In this document: positions 36,651-45,519 of the stretch, one piece after another | Layout: each line of letters begins with the position of its first letter | How positions within the stretch are numbered: the first letter of the stretch is position 1 | Source: Fortiea contorta PCC 7126 | GTDB lineage: Bacteria; Cyanobacteriota; Cyanobacteriia; Cyanobacteriales; Nostocaceae | Direction of reading: 5' to 3' | Assembly: GCF_000332295.1 (NCBI RefSeq) | Contig: NZ_KB235930.1 | Location: 1,431,895 to 1,495,894, forward strand | DNA length: 64,000 bases | The notes under the pieces: model-generated | Databases searched by the model: none | Seen by the model: only the letters and a program-made list of their open reading frames with translations | What the model was told of the DNA's origin: nothing | Program-made: the position numbers and the translations under genes

Positions 36651-36721
36651 TGCTAGGATATCTGTTTTTGAAGTAAAGTGCGATCGCTAGGGAATACAAA
36701 CCACAAAAAGCCAAAATTTTT

Positions 36722-36886
36722 CTATCGGTTACTAATACGCTGAGGCGTAATCGCTGCATATTGTTGAAGAGTGAGTAATGCCTGTCTAATATCAATCTGC
36801 TTAGGTATGATCTTCTCTGCGTAAAATAAATCTGCGATGCGCTATTGTTCAGCAATTAGAGAAGGGGTAAGTCTTCTTAATCCATA
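36722..36886 (-). pseudogene. C-terminal fragment of a second sulfonate-binding protein
   Basis: On the minus strand the frame reads YGLRRLTPSLIAEQ, then a TAG, then RIADLFYAEKIIPKQIDI, then YAAITPQRISNR and stop. This matches the end of SsuA-type proteins and is distinct from the copy at 34638. It is fused upstream to the truncated amidohydrolase, whose last codons lie over its first ones in another frame. Confidence 0.75.
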
Positions 36887-37710
36887 AGTGCGTCGGTAAA
36901 ATCTGGCACATCCCAGTGACCAACATCAGAGGAATAGATGGCGTTGATTTTCACACCCAAGGGATTGGCTTTGTCGTTGAATGCTGCTGCGATGGTGCGA
37001 TCGTCGGACTCAGAACCAAAGAAGAAACTGTTCACCCAGCGATCGCGGATATCTTCTATACTTTCAATTCCCGCAGCCTGATCTGCTGGATATTTCTCAG
37101 CGCTCGCCTTAATTGGACGTTTCACATTATTAGTAATATTTGCAACTTTTAAACCTAGTGTTTTTACGGCAAATTCTAACTCTTCAATAGCTTCTTGAGG
37201 AGTACCCATTGGGATACCAGCTACCACTGTGAGGCGATCGCTATATTTCCGATACAAATCAACATGATAGTGATTCACCGCACGTTGCAGTGCTTGACGG
37301 TTCTGTTTGCTTGCTCCCGCCGGTGCTAAGACATTGTTGGGAAACAGCACCGAATAATCTGACCCCTGCTCCGCTTGACGCTCATAGAACAATTCCGGAA
37401 GAGTGTAAGTAGCGAGATCCAAAGTATTGCGGGTAACTCTCGCCCACCAAGGCGATCGAATTGTCCGGTTATATTGACGTTCTTCTGGAGTTTGTTGATA
37501 CCAATCTTTACCATTAACTTTGGAGTTCAGACGAGAAGTTTCCGCTTTCCGCAGTTCATCCACAAGTTTCGAGCCACCGTATTTAGCAATATAATCCTCA
37601 AGCGCCGGCGTGAAATCATTGGTATGAACATCAGTATCAATGATTGGATAATCGAGGTTTGCTTTGATTGCGGCTGAACGGGAAGTTTTTAATCTGCTAT
37701 ATTCAGTCAT
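36877..37710 (-). pseudogene. Amidohydrolase-family protein, C-terminally truncated
   Basis: From ATG 37710 the protein (277 aa) shows the COG2159-type metal-dependent hydrolase pattern: DYPIIDTDVHTNDFTPAL (metal His at the start), YSVLFPNNV, VAGIPMGTPQEAIEELEF and IYSSDVGHWDVPDFTDALMD, where it stops. Relatives are about 370-400 residues and continue with a helix that ends the barrel. The stop comes from fusion with a binding-protein fragment, so activity is doubtful although most metal-site residues remain. Such genes often sit in ssu clusters. Confidence 0.7.
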
Positions 37711-37769
37711 GTTTTTTTCCTTTGTTGTTATTGGATTATTAGGTACTTTTGATGGCAGAACGGCTGATA

Positions 37770-37990
37770 ACGCCAACGTTACAAGACCACCCAATGATTG
37801 GTCTATTGGTGGTCTGCATTATCGGTTTCCAGTAGGTTCAAATACCCAAGTCAACATTTATGCTTTATCTGATGGAGCTAATGAACTAGGTTTTACTGTA
37901 CCGATTAATCCATACTTTGAAAGTACTCTAACAGGCGGTTCTAATGGGATTTCCCGATTCTCACGACGAGCTTTAGTCTATCAATATGTG
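37770..37990 (+). pseudogene. Internal fragment of a cyanobacterial outer-membrane porin
   Basis: The frame reads NDWSIGGLHYRFPVGSNTQV and onward to GGSNGISRFSRRALVYQY, the beta-strand pattern of the cyanobacterial iron-uptake/OprB-type porins. It has neither start nor end of such a gene and runs directly in frame into an ssuC fragment. It is a recombination scar. Confidence 0.6.
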
Positions 37991-38239
37991 TCTTCAATTT
38001 TGATTGGTGTGCGCTTTTCCTTAGGGATTATGTGGCTATCGTTAATTGTAGCGGAACAAATTGCAGCAGATTCTGGTATTGGTTATATGGCAATGAACGC
38101 CCGAGAGTTTATGCAAACAGATGTTGTAGTGTTAAGTATTATTATCTATGCACTATTAGGTAAACTAACAAATTCCACCGCCAGAGCTTTAGAAAACAAA
38201 TTTTTATCCTGGAATCCTAATTACACATCTGCTGGGTAA
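37991..38239 (+). pseudogene. C-terminal fragment of the sulfonate permease gene ssuC
   Basis: The frame reads SSILIGVRFSLGIMWLSLIV, then SGIGYMAMNAREFMQTDVVV, then ALLGKLTNSTARALENKFLSWNPNY. This is the last third of SsuC including the end of the EAA loop region. The N-terminal helices are missing and are replaced by a porin fragment. ssuB follows after 110 bp, the normal order ssuC-ssuB. Confidence 0.8.
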
Positions 38240-38349
38240 AGAATTAGGTCAAAACTTATTGAAGTTTTGATCTTTATTAGTTCAGGGTAAAAATTCTAAA
38301 TCTTCAGTAACTTAATCACTCGACAATCTCTCAAAAAGGAAAAAATCAC

Positions 38350-39117
38350 ATGGTTTCAAATACACAAGGTTCACAACTCAATATTTTGAATTTAAGCAAA
38401 GTTTTCGGAAATAAAACTGTCTTAAATTCATTAAATTTAGAAGTAGCACCAGGAGAATTTATTGCTATCGTGGGGCGTAGTGGCTGCGGTAAAAGTACTT
38501 TATTGCGTTTAGTGTCTGGGTTAGATAAACCCACTGCAGGCGGCATATTATTAGATGGAGAACCACTACGTAAACTTAGTCATTCTGTAAGAGTGATGTT
38601 TAAAGACCCCAGGTTACTACCTTGGAAACGCGTGATAGATAATGTGGGTCTGGGTTTGCAAGAAAATTGGCGAACAAAAGCTGCGTGGGTATTAGAACAA
38701 GTCGGACTCGAAGATAGAGCTGGTGAATGGCCTCATGTGTTATCTGGAGGGCAAAGACAACGAGTAGCATTGGCTAGAGCCTTGGCGAGCCAACCACATC
38801 TATTACTACTTGATGAGCCTTTAGGTGCATTGGATGCGTTAACTCGCTTAGAAATGCAACACTTAATTGAAGATTTATGGCAACAAAGAGGCTTTACGGC
38901 ATTTTTAGTGACCCATGATGTAGAAGAAGCTGTGGCACTAGCAGACAGAGTGATAGTAATTGAACAAGGGCGGGTTGCGTTAGATTTACCTGTAAGATTG
39001 TCGCGTCCACGAGACAGAGCTAGTGAAGTATTTATAAATATAAGAGAAGCAGTACTAGAAAAAGTTATGAATAATGAAGATAGTCAAGCACATCGATTAT
39101 TGCAGTTGAGCCATTAA
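38350..39117 (+). CDS. ssuB: Aliphatic sulfonate ABC transporter ATPase, with an altered Q-loop
   Basis: The 255-residue ATPase matches SsuB throughout: Walker [10 protein letters not shown] (about residues 42-50), signature [15 protein letters not shown], Walker [14 protein letters not shown] and H-loop LVTHD. The Q-loop, usually MFQDARLLPWK in SsuB, reads [11 protein letters not shown], so the conserved Gln is Lys. The Q-loop couples ATP hydrolysis to the permease. Since ssuA and ssuC here are broken, this gene is probably drifting, though its frame is intact. Confidence 0.88.
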   Translation: MVSNTQGSQLNILNLSKVFGNKTVLNSLNLEVAPGEFIAIVGRSGCGKSTLLRLVSGLDKPTAGGILLDGEPLRKLSHSVRVMFKDPRLLPWKRVIDNVGLGLQENWRTKAAWVLEQVGLEDRAGEWPHVLSGGQRQRVALARALASQPHLLLLDEPLGALDALTRLEMQHLIEDLWQQRGFTAFLVTHDVEEAVALADRVIVIEQGRVALDLPVRLSRPRDRASEVFINIREAVLEKVMNNEDSQAHRLLQLSH

Positions 39118-39147
39118 CACTCTAGCTTGAAGTGGATATTTCATCTA

Positions 39148-39194
39148 TTAACACTGCCCCTGCTTTGCTTAGGTTAAAGCAGGGGCAGTGTTAA
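39148..39194. terminator. Strong 19-bp hairpin after ssuB
   Basis: TTAACACTGCCCCTGCTTT (39148-39166) and its perfect complement (39176-39194) flank a 9-nt loop. It lies 31 bp after the ssuB stop. There is no U-run, so it may act as a bidirectional block, an RNA stabiliser or a small palindromic repeat. Confidence 0.6.
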
Positions 39195-39609
39195 TCGCCT
39201 ATTATTACTCCAAGGTGGTTTTTTCCCTGAGCCTTGGTCAACTTAGACTTCACAAATGAATGTCTTGGCAATCACCTTCTCTACTGTCGGATTTGTAAAT
39301 TTCTACCCTGGAAATACCCCTCCTTGATCCCCACCGGAAGGGTAGCCGTATTTTAAACGACAAATTGCACTCTTAACATGATATTGGTATTACAGCGACT
39401 CAATCTCTATCTACCAGTTAACAAGCATTATGGGTTTTGCAGACCTAGCGATCGCAGAGATACCCGCAGATTACAATCATCCTGTAAAACAGCGGTACTC
39501 GAAAAGTTATCTCAAGCTGATGGCTGAGGGCCATGAGCAACTGGTGACATGGAGATTGAGCATCGTTGTTAATTAGCTGTGTTGAGCGTCAAAATTTTTA
39601 AGGGGAAAC
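39195..39609. other. Upstream region of psbV with a possible 48-codon ORF
   Basis: This 415-bp region should hold the psbV promoter. ATG 39430 to TAG 39576 is open for 48 codons (MGFADLAIAEIPADYNHPVK...), with charged composition but no ribosome-binding site and no known family. CTACCC/GGGTAG near 39303-39347 can form a loose stem. AGGGGAAAC precedes the psbV start. Confidence 0.3.
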
Positions 39610-40101
39610 ATGTTTAGAAGACTAATTGGTGTCATTGTAGCTACCGTTTTGCTGACTTTTCAATTTATTGTCGGTGGCGCGAGCGCGGTAGAGCTGGATA
39701 CAGCGACGCGGACAGTACCATTAAATGATCAAGGCGAGACTGTCGTCCTCAGCCTCAAACAAGTCAAAGAAGGCAAAAGCTTATTTAATTACGCTTGCGC
39801 CCAATGTCATGCTGGGGGCGTTACCAAGACCAACCAGAACGTAGGACTTGAACCAGAAGCGCTGGCGTTGGCAACTCCCAACCGCAATAATATTGAAGGC
39901 TTGGTTGATTATCTGAAAAATCCTACTACCTACGATGGAGAAGATGAGATTTCAGAATTGCACCCCAGCCTCAAGAGTGCGGATATTTTCACCAAAATGA
40001 GAAATCTGAGCGACGATGACTTAACAGCGATCGCTGGTCATATTCTCTTACAACCTAAAGTTGTTGGCACTAAGTGGGGAGGTGGCAAGATTTATTACTA
40101 A
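39610..40101 (+). CDS. psbV: Photosystem II extrinsic cytochrome c-550
   Basis: The 163-residue precursor has a signal peptide (to about GASA-V) and one covalent haem site, CAQCH (Cys63, Cys66, His67). The second haem ligand His lies in SELHPSL. It ends in the conserved GGGKIYY. PsbV binds the lumenal face of photosystem II, stabilising the Mn cluster and chloride binding. It is the first of four lumenal electron-transfer genes on the same strand (psbV, psbV2, petE, petJ). Confidence 0.96.
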   Translation: MFRRLIGVIVATVLLTFQFIVGGASAVELDTATRTVPLNDQGETVVLSLKQVKEGKSLFNYACAQCHAGGVTKTNQNVGLEPEALALATPNRNNIEGLVDYLKNPTTYDGEDEISELHPSLKSADIFTKMRNLSDDDLTAIAGHILLQPKVVGTKWGGGKIYY

Positions 40102-40286
40102 ATCTAGCCATTAATGCACAATTGCTGTAGTTCAGCGCGGTAATTACCGCCACTCCAGTTGTTGGCTGAGTTCTCAGTGTGGAAAATGGGGATTAGCAAC
40201 CAGACGCAATCTCAAAGACAAATGCTCAGGCTCTAATCCTCTTTTCCCAGAACAATTAAAACTCAACTGCTGCTCCCAAATTGCTA

Positions 40287-40784
40287 ATGCTGTCTAAATT
40301 ATTTGCCAATTATCGATTTTTACTTTTGGTGATTGTCTTGGGATTATGTAACTGCCATACTCCATCTGCTCAAGCCGCTACCATCGACCCTTACATCAGC
40401 CGATATTTACATATTACAGAGCCAATAGAGCTGCTGCTAGACCAAGAGGATAAGACTGGTCTATTTTCGCCCTCACAATTAGCTGCTGGTAAAAAACTTT
40501 TTGAAAGCAACTGCATTAATTGTCATGTTGGTGGCGCAACTTTGCCAGATCCAGATGTATCACTTTCTCTCAACACTCTCAAAGCCGCTCATCCGCCACG
40601 CGATCGCATTAACTCCCTTGTCGCTTTTATGCGTCAACCGATGACATACGACGGCTCTCAAGAAACTTATTGGTGTCGTCAACTCAGTCCCAGTCTACTC
40701 TCTCAACAACAGGTGGAAAATTTAGCAGCCTTTGTGCTCACCGCTGCTCAAAAGGCTCCCGGTTGGGGCACAGAAAAATTTTAA
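40287..40784 (+). CDS. psbV2: Cytochrome c-550-like protein PsbV2
   Basis: The protein of about 165 residues has a signal peptide, a CINCH haem site, and PsbV-like surroundings (PMTYDGSQE, QLSPSLLSQQQVENLAAFVL). The PsbV axial His segment LHPSL is LSPSL here, and a Cys (YWCRQ) lies just before it. Published PsbV2 from a thermophilic cyanobacterium uses His/Cys haem ligation, which this Cys could provide. Its role is unclear; it can partly substitute for PsbV. The ATG at 40287 is preferred to a TTG at 40281. Confidence 0.88.
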   Translation: MLSKLFANYRFLLLVIVLGLCNCHTPSAQAATIDPYISRYLHITEPIELLLDQEDKTGLFSPSQLAAGKKLFESNCINCHVGGATLPDPDVSLSLNTLKAAHPPRDRINSLVAFMRQPMTYDGSQETYWCRQLSPSLLSQQQVENLAAFVLTAAQKAPGWGTEKF

Positions 40785-40975
40785 ATATCTTCAGTTTATT
40801 CTTGACTAATAGACAATTTTATGGGTTACTACGTTCTCACATCTTTCGCTAGCTGCACATCTGTTGAATATTGATTGTTTTTCGTAAAAAAAATACATCT
40901 ATGACAGATTGTCATATTTAGCCTCAATTGTATTTAAAATGAGAAAGAGAAAGACAATCGGTTAGGAGTAGAGAT

Positions 40976-41395
40976 ATGAAATTCATTGCGGCAAGCTGGC
41001 GACGTCTTAGTTTAGCTGTATTAACAATCCTTTTAGTCGTGAGCAGCTTCGCTGTTTTCACCCCTAGCGCTGCGGCTGAAACATATAAGGTCAAATTGGG
41101 TAGTGATAAAGGATTACTGGCATTTCAACCCAAAGTGTTAACGATCAAACCAGGCGACACAATCGAATGGGTAAACAACAAAGTTCCTCCCCATAACGTT
41201 GTGTTTGACGCTGCAAAAAACCCTGCCAAGGATGCTGCACTAGCCAAGGCTTTGTCGCACAAAAAGTTGTTGATGAGTCCAGGTCAGACACAATCAACTA
41301 CCTTCCCCGCAGATGCACCTGCTGGTGATTACACATTCTACTGCGAGCCTCATCGTGGCGCTGGCATGGTTGGTAAAATTACTGTCCAAGGCTAG
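40976..41395 (+). CDS. petE: Plastocyanin
   Basis: The 139-residue precursor has a signal peptide ending AAA-ETYKVKLG. The copper ligands are His in PPHNVVFD, then Cys, His and Met in YCEPHRGAGM. It carries electrons from cytochrome b6f to photosystem I in the lumen and is usually induced by copper. The ribosome-binding site is GGAG, about 11 bases before the ATG. A c6-type cytochrome gene follows 0.5 kb downstream, so the two alternative carriers are side by side. Confidence 0.96.
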   Translation: MKFIAASWRRLSLAVLTILLVVSSFAVFTPSAAAETYKVKLGSDKGLLAFQPKVLTIKPGDTIEWVNNKVPPHNVVFDAAKNPAKDAALAKALSHKKLLMSPGQTQSTTFPADAPAGDYTFYCEPHRGAGMVGKITVQG

Positions 41396-41914
41396 GCTTT
41401 ATCCGGGTTACACCAATTCGAGACGATTTCTGAGTTTGGCGCTTTGGCTAAATTTTTGCTAAATTTTGGATAATTGGTGTTACCGAATATAATCAGCACC
41501 AAAGGTGACTTGTACAAAGGTTGACTGGCGGTGTCGAGTCCTGTTCTTTACCAATAAGCTAACCACCACGCAGCAATAGTGGAAAAGAAGAACTCGTCAC
41601 TGCCAAATTTAAATAAGATTTTCCGGGGAATCGAACTACCACAAGCGTACTTACCTCTTCAGAATTGTTAACGCTATTGTGAGTGGTTACAGAGTCCGAC
41701 CATGAATATTTATTTGATAGTAGCTGCTATAAAAATATCTCAAGAGTTTTCGCTGTTTAGTAGCTTTTAGCTATACAGAAACTGGCACTTGATAGGGTAG
41801 AGTACACATAGCGGTTAGCAACTGCATATTTTAATGCATTTTATGGTTGATAGCAGCCATAGAATAGCTAGTGGAGACGGTTTTCAATCGCCAGAGCGTT
41901 GTGAGGAGAATCTT
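41396..41914. other. Intergenic region between petE and petJ
   Basis: No gene is visible in these 519 bases. Two near-identical runs GCTAAATTTTT and GCTAAATTTTGG (about 41447-41468) lie 50-70 bp after petE. The petJ promoter probably lies between 41700 and 41830. An in-frame ATG at 41834 could extend PetJ by 27 residues but the extension does not look like a signal peptide. Confidence 0.35.
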
Positions 41915-42259
41915 TTGAGAAGAGTCTTATTTATTTTGCTGCTGTTGTTCACCCTCTGGAGATTCACATTTATTCTGCCAGCTTTAGCTGCTGAAGTGGC
42001 CGATGGAGGAAAAATCTTCAACGCTCATTGTTCTTCTTGTCATATAGGCGGTGGAAATATCCTCATCAGCCAGAAAACCTTGACAAAAGAAGCATTATCA
42101 ACATACCTCAATAACTATGAACAAGATGGTATACAGGCGATTATCTACCAAGTACAAAATGGTAAAAATGCTATGCCTGCTTTTAAAAACAAGCTCAGTA
42201 GCCAAGAGATTATCGAGGTAGCTACTTACGTTTTTCAGCAAGCAGAAAATGGTTGGTAG
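41915..42259 (+). CDS. petJ: Cytochrome c6 (or c6-like) precursor
   Basis: From TTG 41915 the protein (114 aa) has a signal peptide (LRRVLFILLLLFTLWRFTFILPALA), haem site CSSCH, and the Met ligand in NAMPAFKNKLS, ending ATYVFQQAENGW. c6 replaces plastocyanin as the soluble carrier to photosystem I when copper is low. TTG is chosen because GAGGAG lies six bases upstream and gives the normal precursor length. An ATG at 41834 would place 27 polar residues before the signal peptide. It could also be one of the divergent c6-like paralogues. Confidence 0.88.
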   Translation: MRRVLFILLLLFTLWRFTFILPALAAEVADGGKIFNAHCSSCHIGGGNILISQKTLTKEALSTYLNNYEQDGIQAIIYQVQNGKNAMPAFKNKLSSQEIIEVATYVFQQAENGW

Positions 42260-42579
42260 GATATAGTGCTTCTCGTTTTTTGATGGTACATTTCAACGAG
42301 AAGCGTTATGTAGAAATCATTTTTATCTGTAAATGTCTGGTAGTCAAAATTTTTCATCCAAAATTTCAAATTGTTATGAGTGCGATCGCTAAAATCGAAG
42401 CTGTTTATAAAATGACTATATGATGTGTAATTTTTGAGTTCAACTATGAATTTGTAATTGGTAGAATGTTTTCCTGAGCCAAAAAAACTAACGTTTGGAA
42501 ATATACTGAATAAAATTGCGACCAATAGGACAATAAATTGCTGTTGTGGGAACGGAAATAGATTTAGACAACAAGATAT
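42260..42579. other. Intergenic region with no recognised feature
   Basis: AT-rich and between convergent genes. A TTCTCGTT...AACGAGAA inverted repeat (about 42272-42303) just after petJ may act as its terminator. Nothing else stands out. Confidence 0.35.
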
Positions 42580-43050
42580 TTAGCTAAATCTGAATGTACA
42601 TTCTAGAATTAACTTTTGATTCACCAGTGAATAAGGTTGAATTATCAACGCACGTTGAAAAGCTTTAATAGCTTCACCATATTCTCCCAAGGCCGCATGA
42701 CACAAACCCATACCGTGAAGCGCACCAAAATGCACTGGATTGAAATGTACAACCATCTGACAATCAGTTAAAGATTTTTGATAATCACCAATGCTGTAGT
42801 AAAGAAAAGCACGACGATTCCAAGCCTCAGCAAAATCCGGTTGTTCGTCTATGAGTTTTGTTAAAACAGATTCGGCTTCGGTAATTTCCCCCGCATCTAG
42901 CAACTTCTGGCTGTGATCAATTTTTTCTAGCCCGTATACACCCTTCTGCTGAAACCAGATGCGCCAGATTTTTTTAGTAGCCTGTTCGCGGACTGTGGCG
43001 TCAGGATTTTTCAAATCTTCAAGTAAGGGATTAATAGATAAAGAATCCAT
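42580..43050 (-). CDS. TPR-repeat protein
   Basis: The 156-residue soluble protein contains about three tetratricopeptide repeats: LLDAGEITEAESVLTKLIDEQPDFAEAWNRRAFLYYSIGDYQKSLTDCQMVVHFNPVHFGALHGMGLCHAALGEYGEAIKAFQRALIIQPYS spans residues about 48-145, with the W-LG-Y-A-F-A-P pattern. An N-terminal segment (DATVREQATKKIWRIWF) resembles a HEAT-like helix. TPRs mediate protein contacts; the partner is unknown. It is a single gene. Confidence 0.8.
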   Translation of the reverse strand: MDSLSINPLLEDLKNPDATVREQATKKIWRIWFQQKGVYGLEKIDHSQKLLDAGEITEAESVLTKLIDEQPDFAEAWNRRAFLYYSIGDYQKSLTDCQMVVHFNPVHFGALHGMGLCHAALGEYGEAIKAFQRALIIQPYSLVNQKLILECTFRFS

Positions 43051-43382
43051 GAATTTGCTCTAAGTAATTTCATCATTAGATCAACTGTCGCACAAAATCA
43101 TCTCTAGTAACATTCACTAAGACATTTTTTAAATCATCTTTAAATTGTCCTAACACAATTGCAACTAAAGTAATTTCTGTGTTATTTTTTTCTTTTTGTT
43201 CTTAAAAATATAAATACTTAAGTCTTAGGGTAGACCGATGTATAATTAGTTATAAAAATATGAGAATAAGCTAAATAAACATCAACTATTGGTAGTGGAC
43301 AAAGCTATATTCATCAATTGTTTATCAAAACATACAAAACACACAAAATTACTATGCCAAAGCCAAACAATGTTTCTCGGCA
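43051..43382. other. Intergenic region with two short coding scars
   Basis: On the minus strand a start-less frame (43076-43201) ends NTEITLVAIVLGQFK and then DDFVRQLI before TAA. It looks like the tail of an unrecognised gene. On the plus strand ATG 43353 reads [15 protein letters not shown] and stops, resembling the first residues of URC-type GTP cyclohydrolase II proteins, the family whose middle is found just downstream. Confidence 0.3.
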
Positions 43383-43634
43383 TATCCGATTGGGGGCGTG
43401 ACGGTGTATATTGTCGGTGATGTCAGAGCGATCGCTCATCCTCATACACCTGTAGCTGTCCGTCTACACGACGAATGCAATGGTTGTAACGTCTTCGGTT
43501 CCCATATCTGCACATATCGCTATTTCAGTGCTGTACATATTAATGTGACTGTTCATACAGCAGCTATTGATGACCATGGTTATATTATTCCTGGATTAGG
43601 GGATGCGGGCGATCGCTTATTTGGGATTAAGTAG
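43383..43634 (+). pseudogene. Chimeric remnant: GTP cyclohydrolase II-like fragment joined to the C-terminus of uracil phosphoribosyltransferase
   Basis: The frame reads [20 protein letters not shown] then [23 protein letters not shown], which fits the catalytic segment of the cyanobacterial GTP-cyclohydrolase-II-like (URC) protein, including its zinc Cys. It then passes directly into [20 protein letters not shown] and [18 protein letters not shown], the last residues of an Upp-like protein. Both parents are far longer. In some Nostocales the two genes are neighbours, so one deletion could make this fusion. Confidence 0.65.
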
Positions 43635-43772
43635 GAATGACGAATATAACGAAGAAAATTCACAAAAAATCATCATTTCCTAAGTATGGACTACACTAGT
43701 TAGTTGTAGTGTTGTAAAGTTCAGTTGGTTAACTGTTTTATGGTTATCGGACTTTCAGAAGATGTTTACGGG

Positions 43773-44066
43773 ATGGCGACAGCACCAACTGTAGCTCCTG
43801 AACGGTCTATTCAAGTTACTCGCAAGCCTTATCCCAATTACAAAGTCATTGTTTTGAATGATGACTTTAACACATTCCAACATGTGGCTGAGTGTTTGAT
43901 GAAGTATATTCCGGGAATGAGCAGCGATCATGCTTGGGATTTGACCAACCAAGTACATTATGAAGGACAAGCGATCGTCTGGGCTGGCCCGCAAGAGCCT
44001 GCGGAACTATATCACCAGCAGCTGCGTCGAGCTGGGTTGACGATGGCTCCGTTAGAGGCGGCTTAA
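43773..44066 (+). CDS. clpS: ATP-dependent Clp protease adaptor ClpS
   Basis: The 97-residue protein has the ClpS core: KPYPNYKVIVLNDDFNTFQHVAECLMKYIPGMSSDHAWDLTNQVHYEGQAIVWAGPQEPAELYHQQLRRAGLTMAPLE. The Asn-Asp-Asp and His in the binding pocket for N-degron residues are present. It delivers N-end-rule substrates to ClpCP. The ATG at 43773 gives the usual short N-terminus; in-frame starts at 43725 and 43740 are less likely. A DUF2103 gene follows after two bases. Confidence 0.92.
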   Translation: MATAPTVAPERSIQVTRKPYPNYKVIVLNDDFNTFQHVAECLMKYIPGMSSDHAWDLTNQVHYEGQAIVWAGPQEPAELYHQQLRRAGLTMAPLEAA

Positions 44067-44068
44067 CA

Positions 44069-44362
44069 ATGGGTAAACCCTCAGATGGCAGATTAGTTTG
44101 GAATCACTCGACCCATCTTTCCGGACTTATCCCCATTTTAGAACGCTTGTGTCACCAGCATGGCATCCAAACCGTGACACCGGGAGTGCTGGGTCGAGTT
44201 AAAAGTCATTGTCCGCAAATGCAACTGCGTATATCTGTGCCCATTCTGGGGGGTTATAAAGTCATCGCCAGACAAGGGAAGACAGTACAGGAGGTGTTTA
44301 TTTTGACGACTTTAGATCAAGATAAACTTTTAGAGGCGATCGCGATCGCTATGAAAAAATAG
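44069..44362 (+). CDS. DUF2103 protein
   Basis: The 97-residue protein (GRLVWNHSTHLSGLIPILERL then GIQTVTPGVLGRVKSHCPQMQLRISVPILGGYKVIARQGKTVQEVFILT) matches the cyanobacterial/archaeal DUF2103 family. Conserved His and Cys residues could bind a metal or RNA. It starts two bases after the clpS stop and is thus translationally linked to it, as in other cyanobacteria. The function is unknown. Confidence 0.75.
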   Translation: MGKPSDGRLVWNHSTHLSGLIPILERLCHQHGIQTVTPGVLGRVKSHCPQMQLRISVPILGGYKVIARQGKTVQEVFILTTLDQDKLLEAIAIAMKK

Positions 44363-44396
44363 GTGTTTGTGACTCATGTAAGTCCCTTAAAACCCC

Positions 44397-44426
44397 TGTA
44401 GAGACTCGGTGCTTCCCGTCTCTACA
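44397..44426. repeat. TGTAGAGAC hairpin repeat after the clpS operon
   Basis: TGTAGAGAC and GTCTCTACA (44397-44405 and 44418-44426) are perfect complements, with an inner CGG/CCG extension. It lies 35 bp after the DUF2103 stop, as a terminator would. Confidence 0.65.
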
Positions 44427-44535
44427 TTTCGATTGATACCTCAATTCAGCACAGTGAAAAATTAATACCTTCTACAGTTAATATTTTTTTGTTATATAGT
44501 CCATCTTGCATCAATTCCGCTTCCCTGGCGATTGA

Positions 44536-44856
44536 TCATTCCTCTACGCGGCGCGCTGCAAATCTGTGTAAAGGTAGACTGAGAATGCAAGAGAAAGTGA
44601 GAAAATATGACAGTGCAGCGGTGATTTTTAAAGTCATTTGTAGCATTTCCCAGTGGGGTAAAACTAATTTTTCAATCCCAAAAGCAAAGCAGTAAACTAG
44701 CCAGTAAGAAAAACTCATTCTAAACAGAATCCGCTCTGTTTCTTCCACATCATCCTTTTGCAGTTCACCGCCCCACAGCAATATTAGTCCAAGGACACAA
44801 GCGAAAAAGGAAACTGTAACTACAACCTCATGACGAAATAGATTGAGCAAATGCAT
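44536..44856 (-). CDS. Small membrane protein, function unknown
   Basis: The 106-residue protein has three probable membrane helices: VVVTVSFFACVLGLILLW (residues about 11-28), a middle one around FSYWLVYCFAFGIEKLVL, and MTLKITAALSYFLTFSCILSL near the end. I do not recognise the family. It is a single gene with AT-rich DNA upstream on its strand. Confidence 0.55.
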   Translation of the reverse strand: MHLLNLFRHEVVVTVSFFACVLGLILLWGGELQKDDVEETERILFRMSFSYWLVYCFAFGIEKLVLPHWEMLQMTLKITAALSYFLTFSCILSLPLHRFAARRVEE

Positions 44857-45291
44857 TTGTGTTTATTCCCTTAGTTTTCAGTTAAAGTTCAGTCTAAAGG
44901 AATATTCCTGCGGCTTCTACAAAAGATTTACAAACTGCAATAGACTACTGTTATTTTTGTAAAAAATTGCAACAAAAATATTAGTTTTGCTAAGTCTCCG
45001 GTGTTCAGTTATTTTGCCTCTAAACTAAGTCCTATGTAAGGCTAGGCATGATAGCTAGCGTCACTTAGCTAAATATTACACATCTTCACATAGTGTTGAG
45101 ATTAAACTAAATATTCATGACTATAAATTAGGCTAATAAGCAGCAGACATTAAAAATTGCATATACGGTTACATTTCCGCAATTGCGCTGATACATTCAT
45201 ATTGCATGAAAATAAATCCCGTAAAAACACGGTTACGCTGATTTGTACTTTTAAGCAAAACTGCGCTCATCTAGTTTATTAGGGTGCATTT
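44857..45291. other. Intergenic region between divergent small genes
   Basis: No open frame or structured repeat is evident in these 435 bases. They should contain promoters for both the membrane protein gene (-) and the two-gene unit at 45292 (+). CGGTTAC occurs twice (about 45169 and 45230). Confidence 0.3.
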
Positions 45292-45519
45292 ATGGCTAAC
45301 GCTGTAAAGCCGATTATCCCAGTTTATCTGGACTATGCAAAAACAGTAACTCTTGAATCGAAACAATCTGCACACAATAACTTCAGTAATGATTGCTGGG
45401 AAATACCTAGTGAAATAGCTGATGTCGATATTCAATTTTCAGCAAATTTAGCAACTTGGGAGCAGCTAAATTTTACCGCTGCTCAGAGCATCCATCTTAT
45501 GCTTTTAAGGAGGTACTAA
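45292..45519 (+). CDS. Hypothetical protein, 75 aa, first gene of a pair
   Basis: ATG 45292 opens a protein with no membrane segment or known motif (ANAVKPIIPVYLDYAKTVTL at the start). Its last codons (AGG AGG TAC TAA) form the Shine-Dalgarno sequence of the next gene, so the pair is translationally linked. I do not recognise the family. Confidence 0.55.
   Translation: MANAVKPIIPVYLDYAKTVTLESKQSAHNNFSNDCWEIPSEIADVDIQFSANLATWEQLNFTAAQSIHLMLLRRY

Noticed and set aside
42235-42525. 96-codon minus-strand frame downstream of petJ
   Set aside because: It is AT-rich, overlaps the end of petJ and shows no known pattern or ribosome-binding site.
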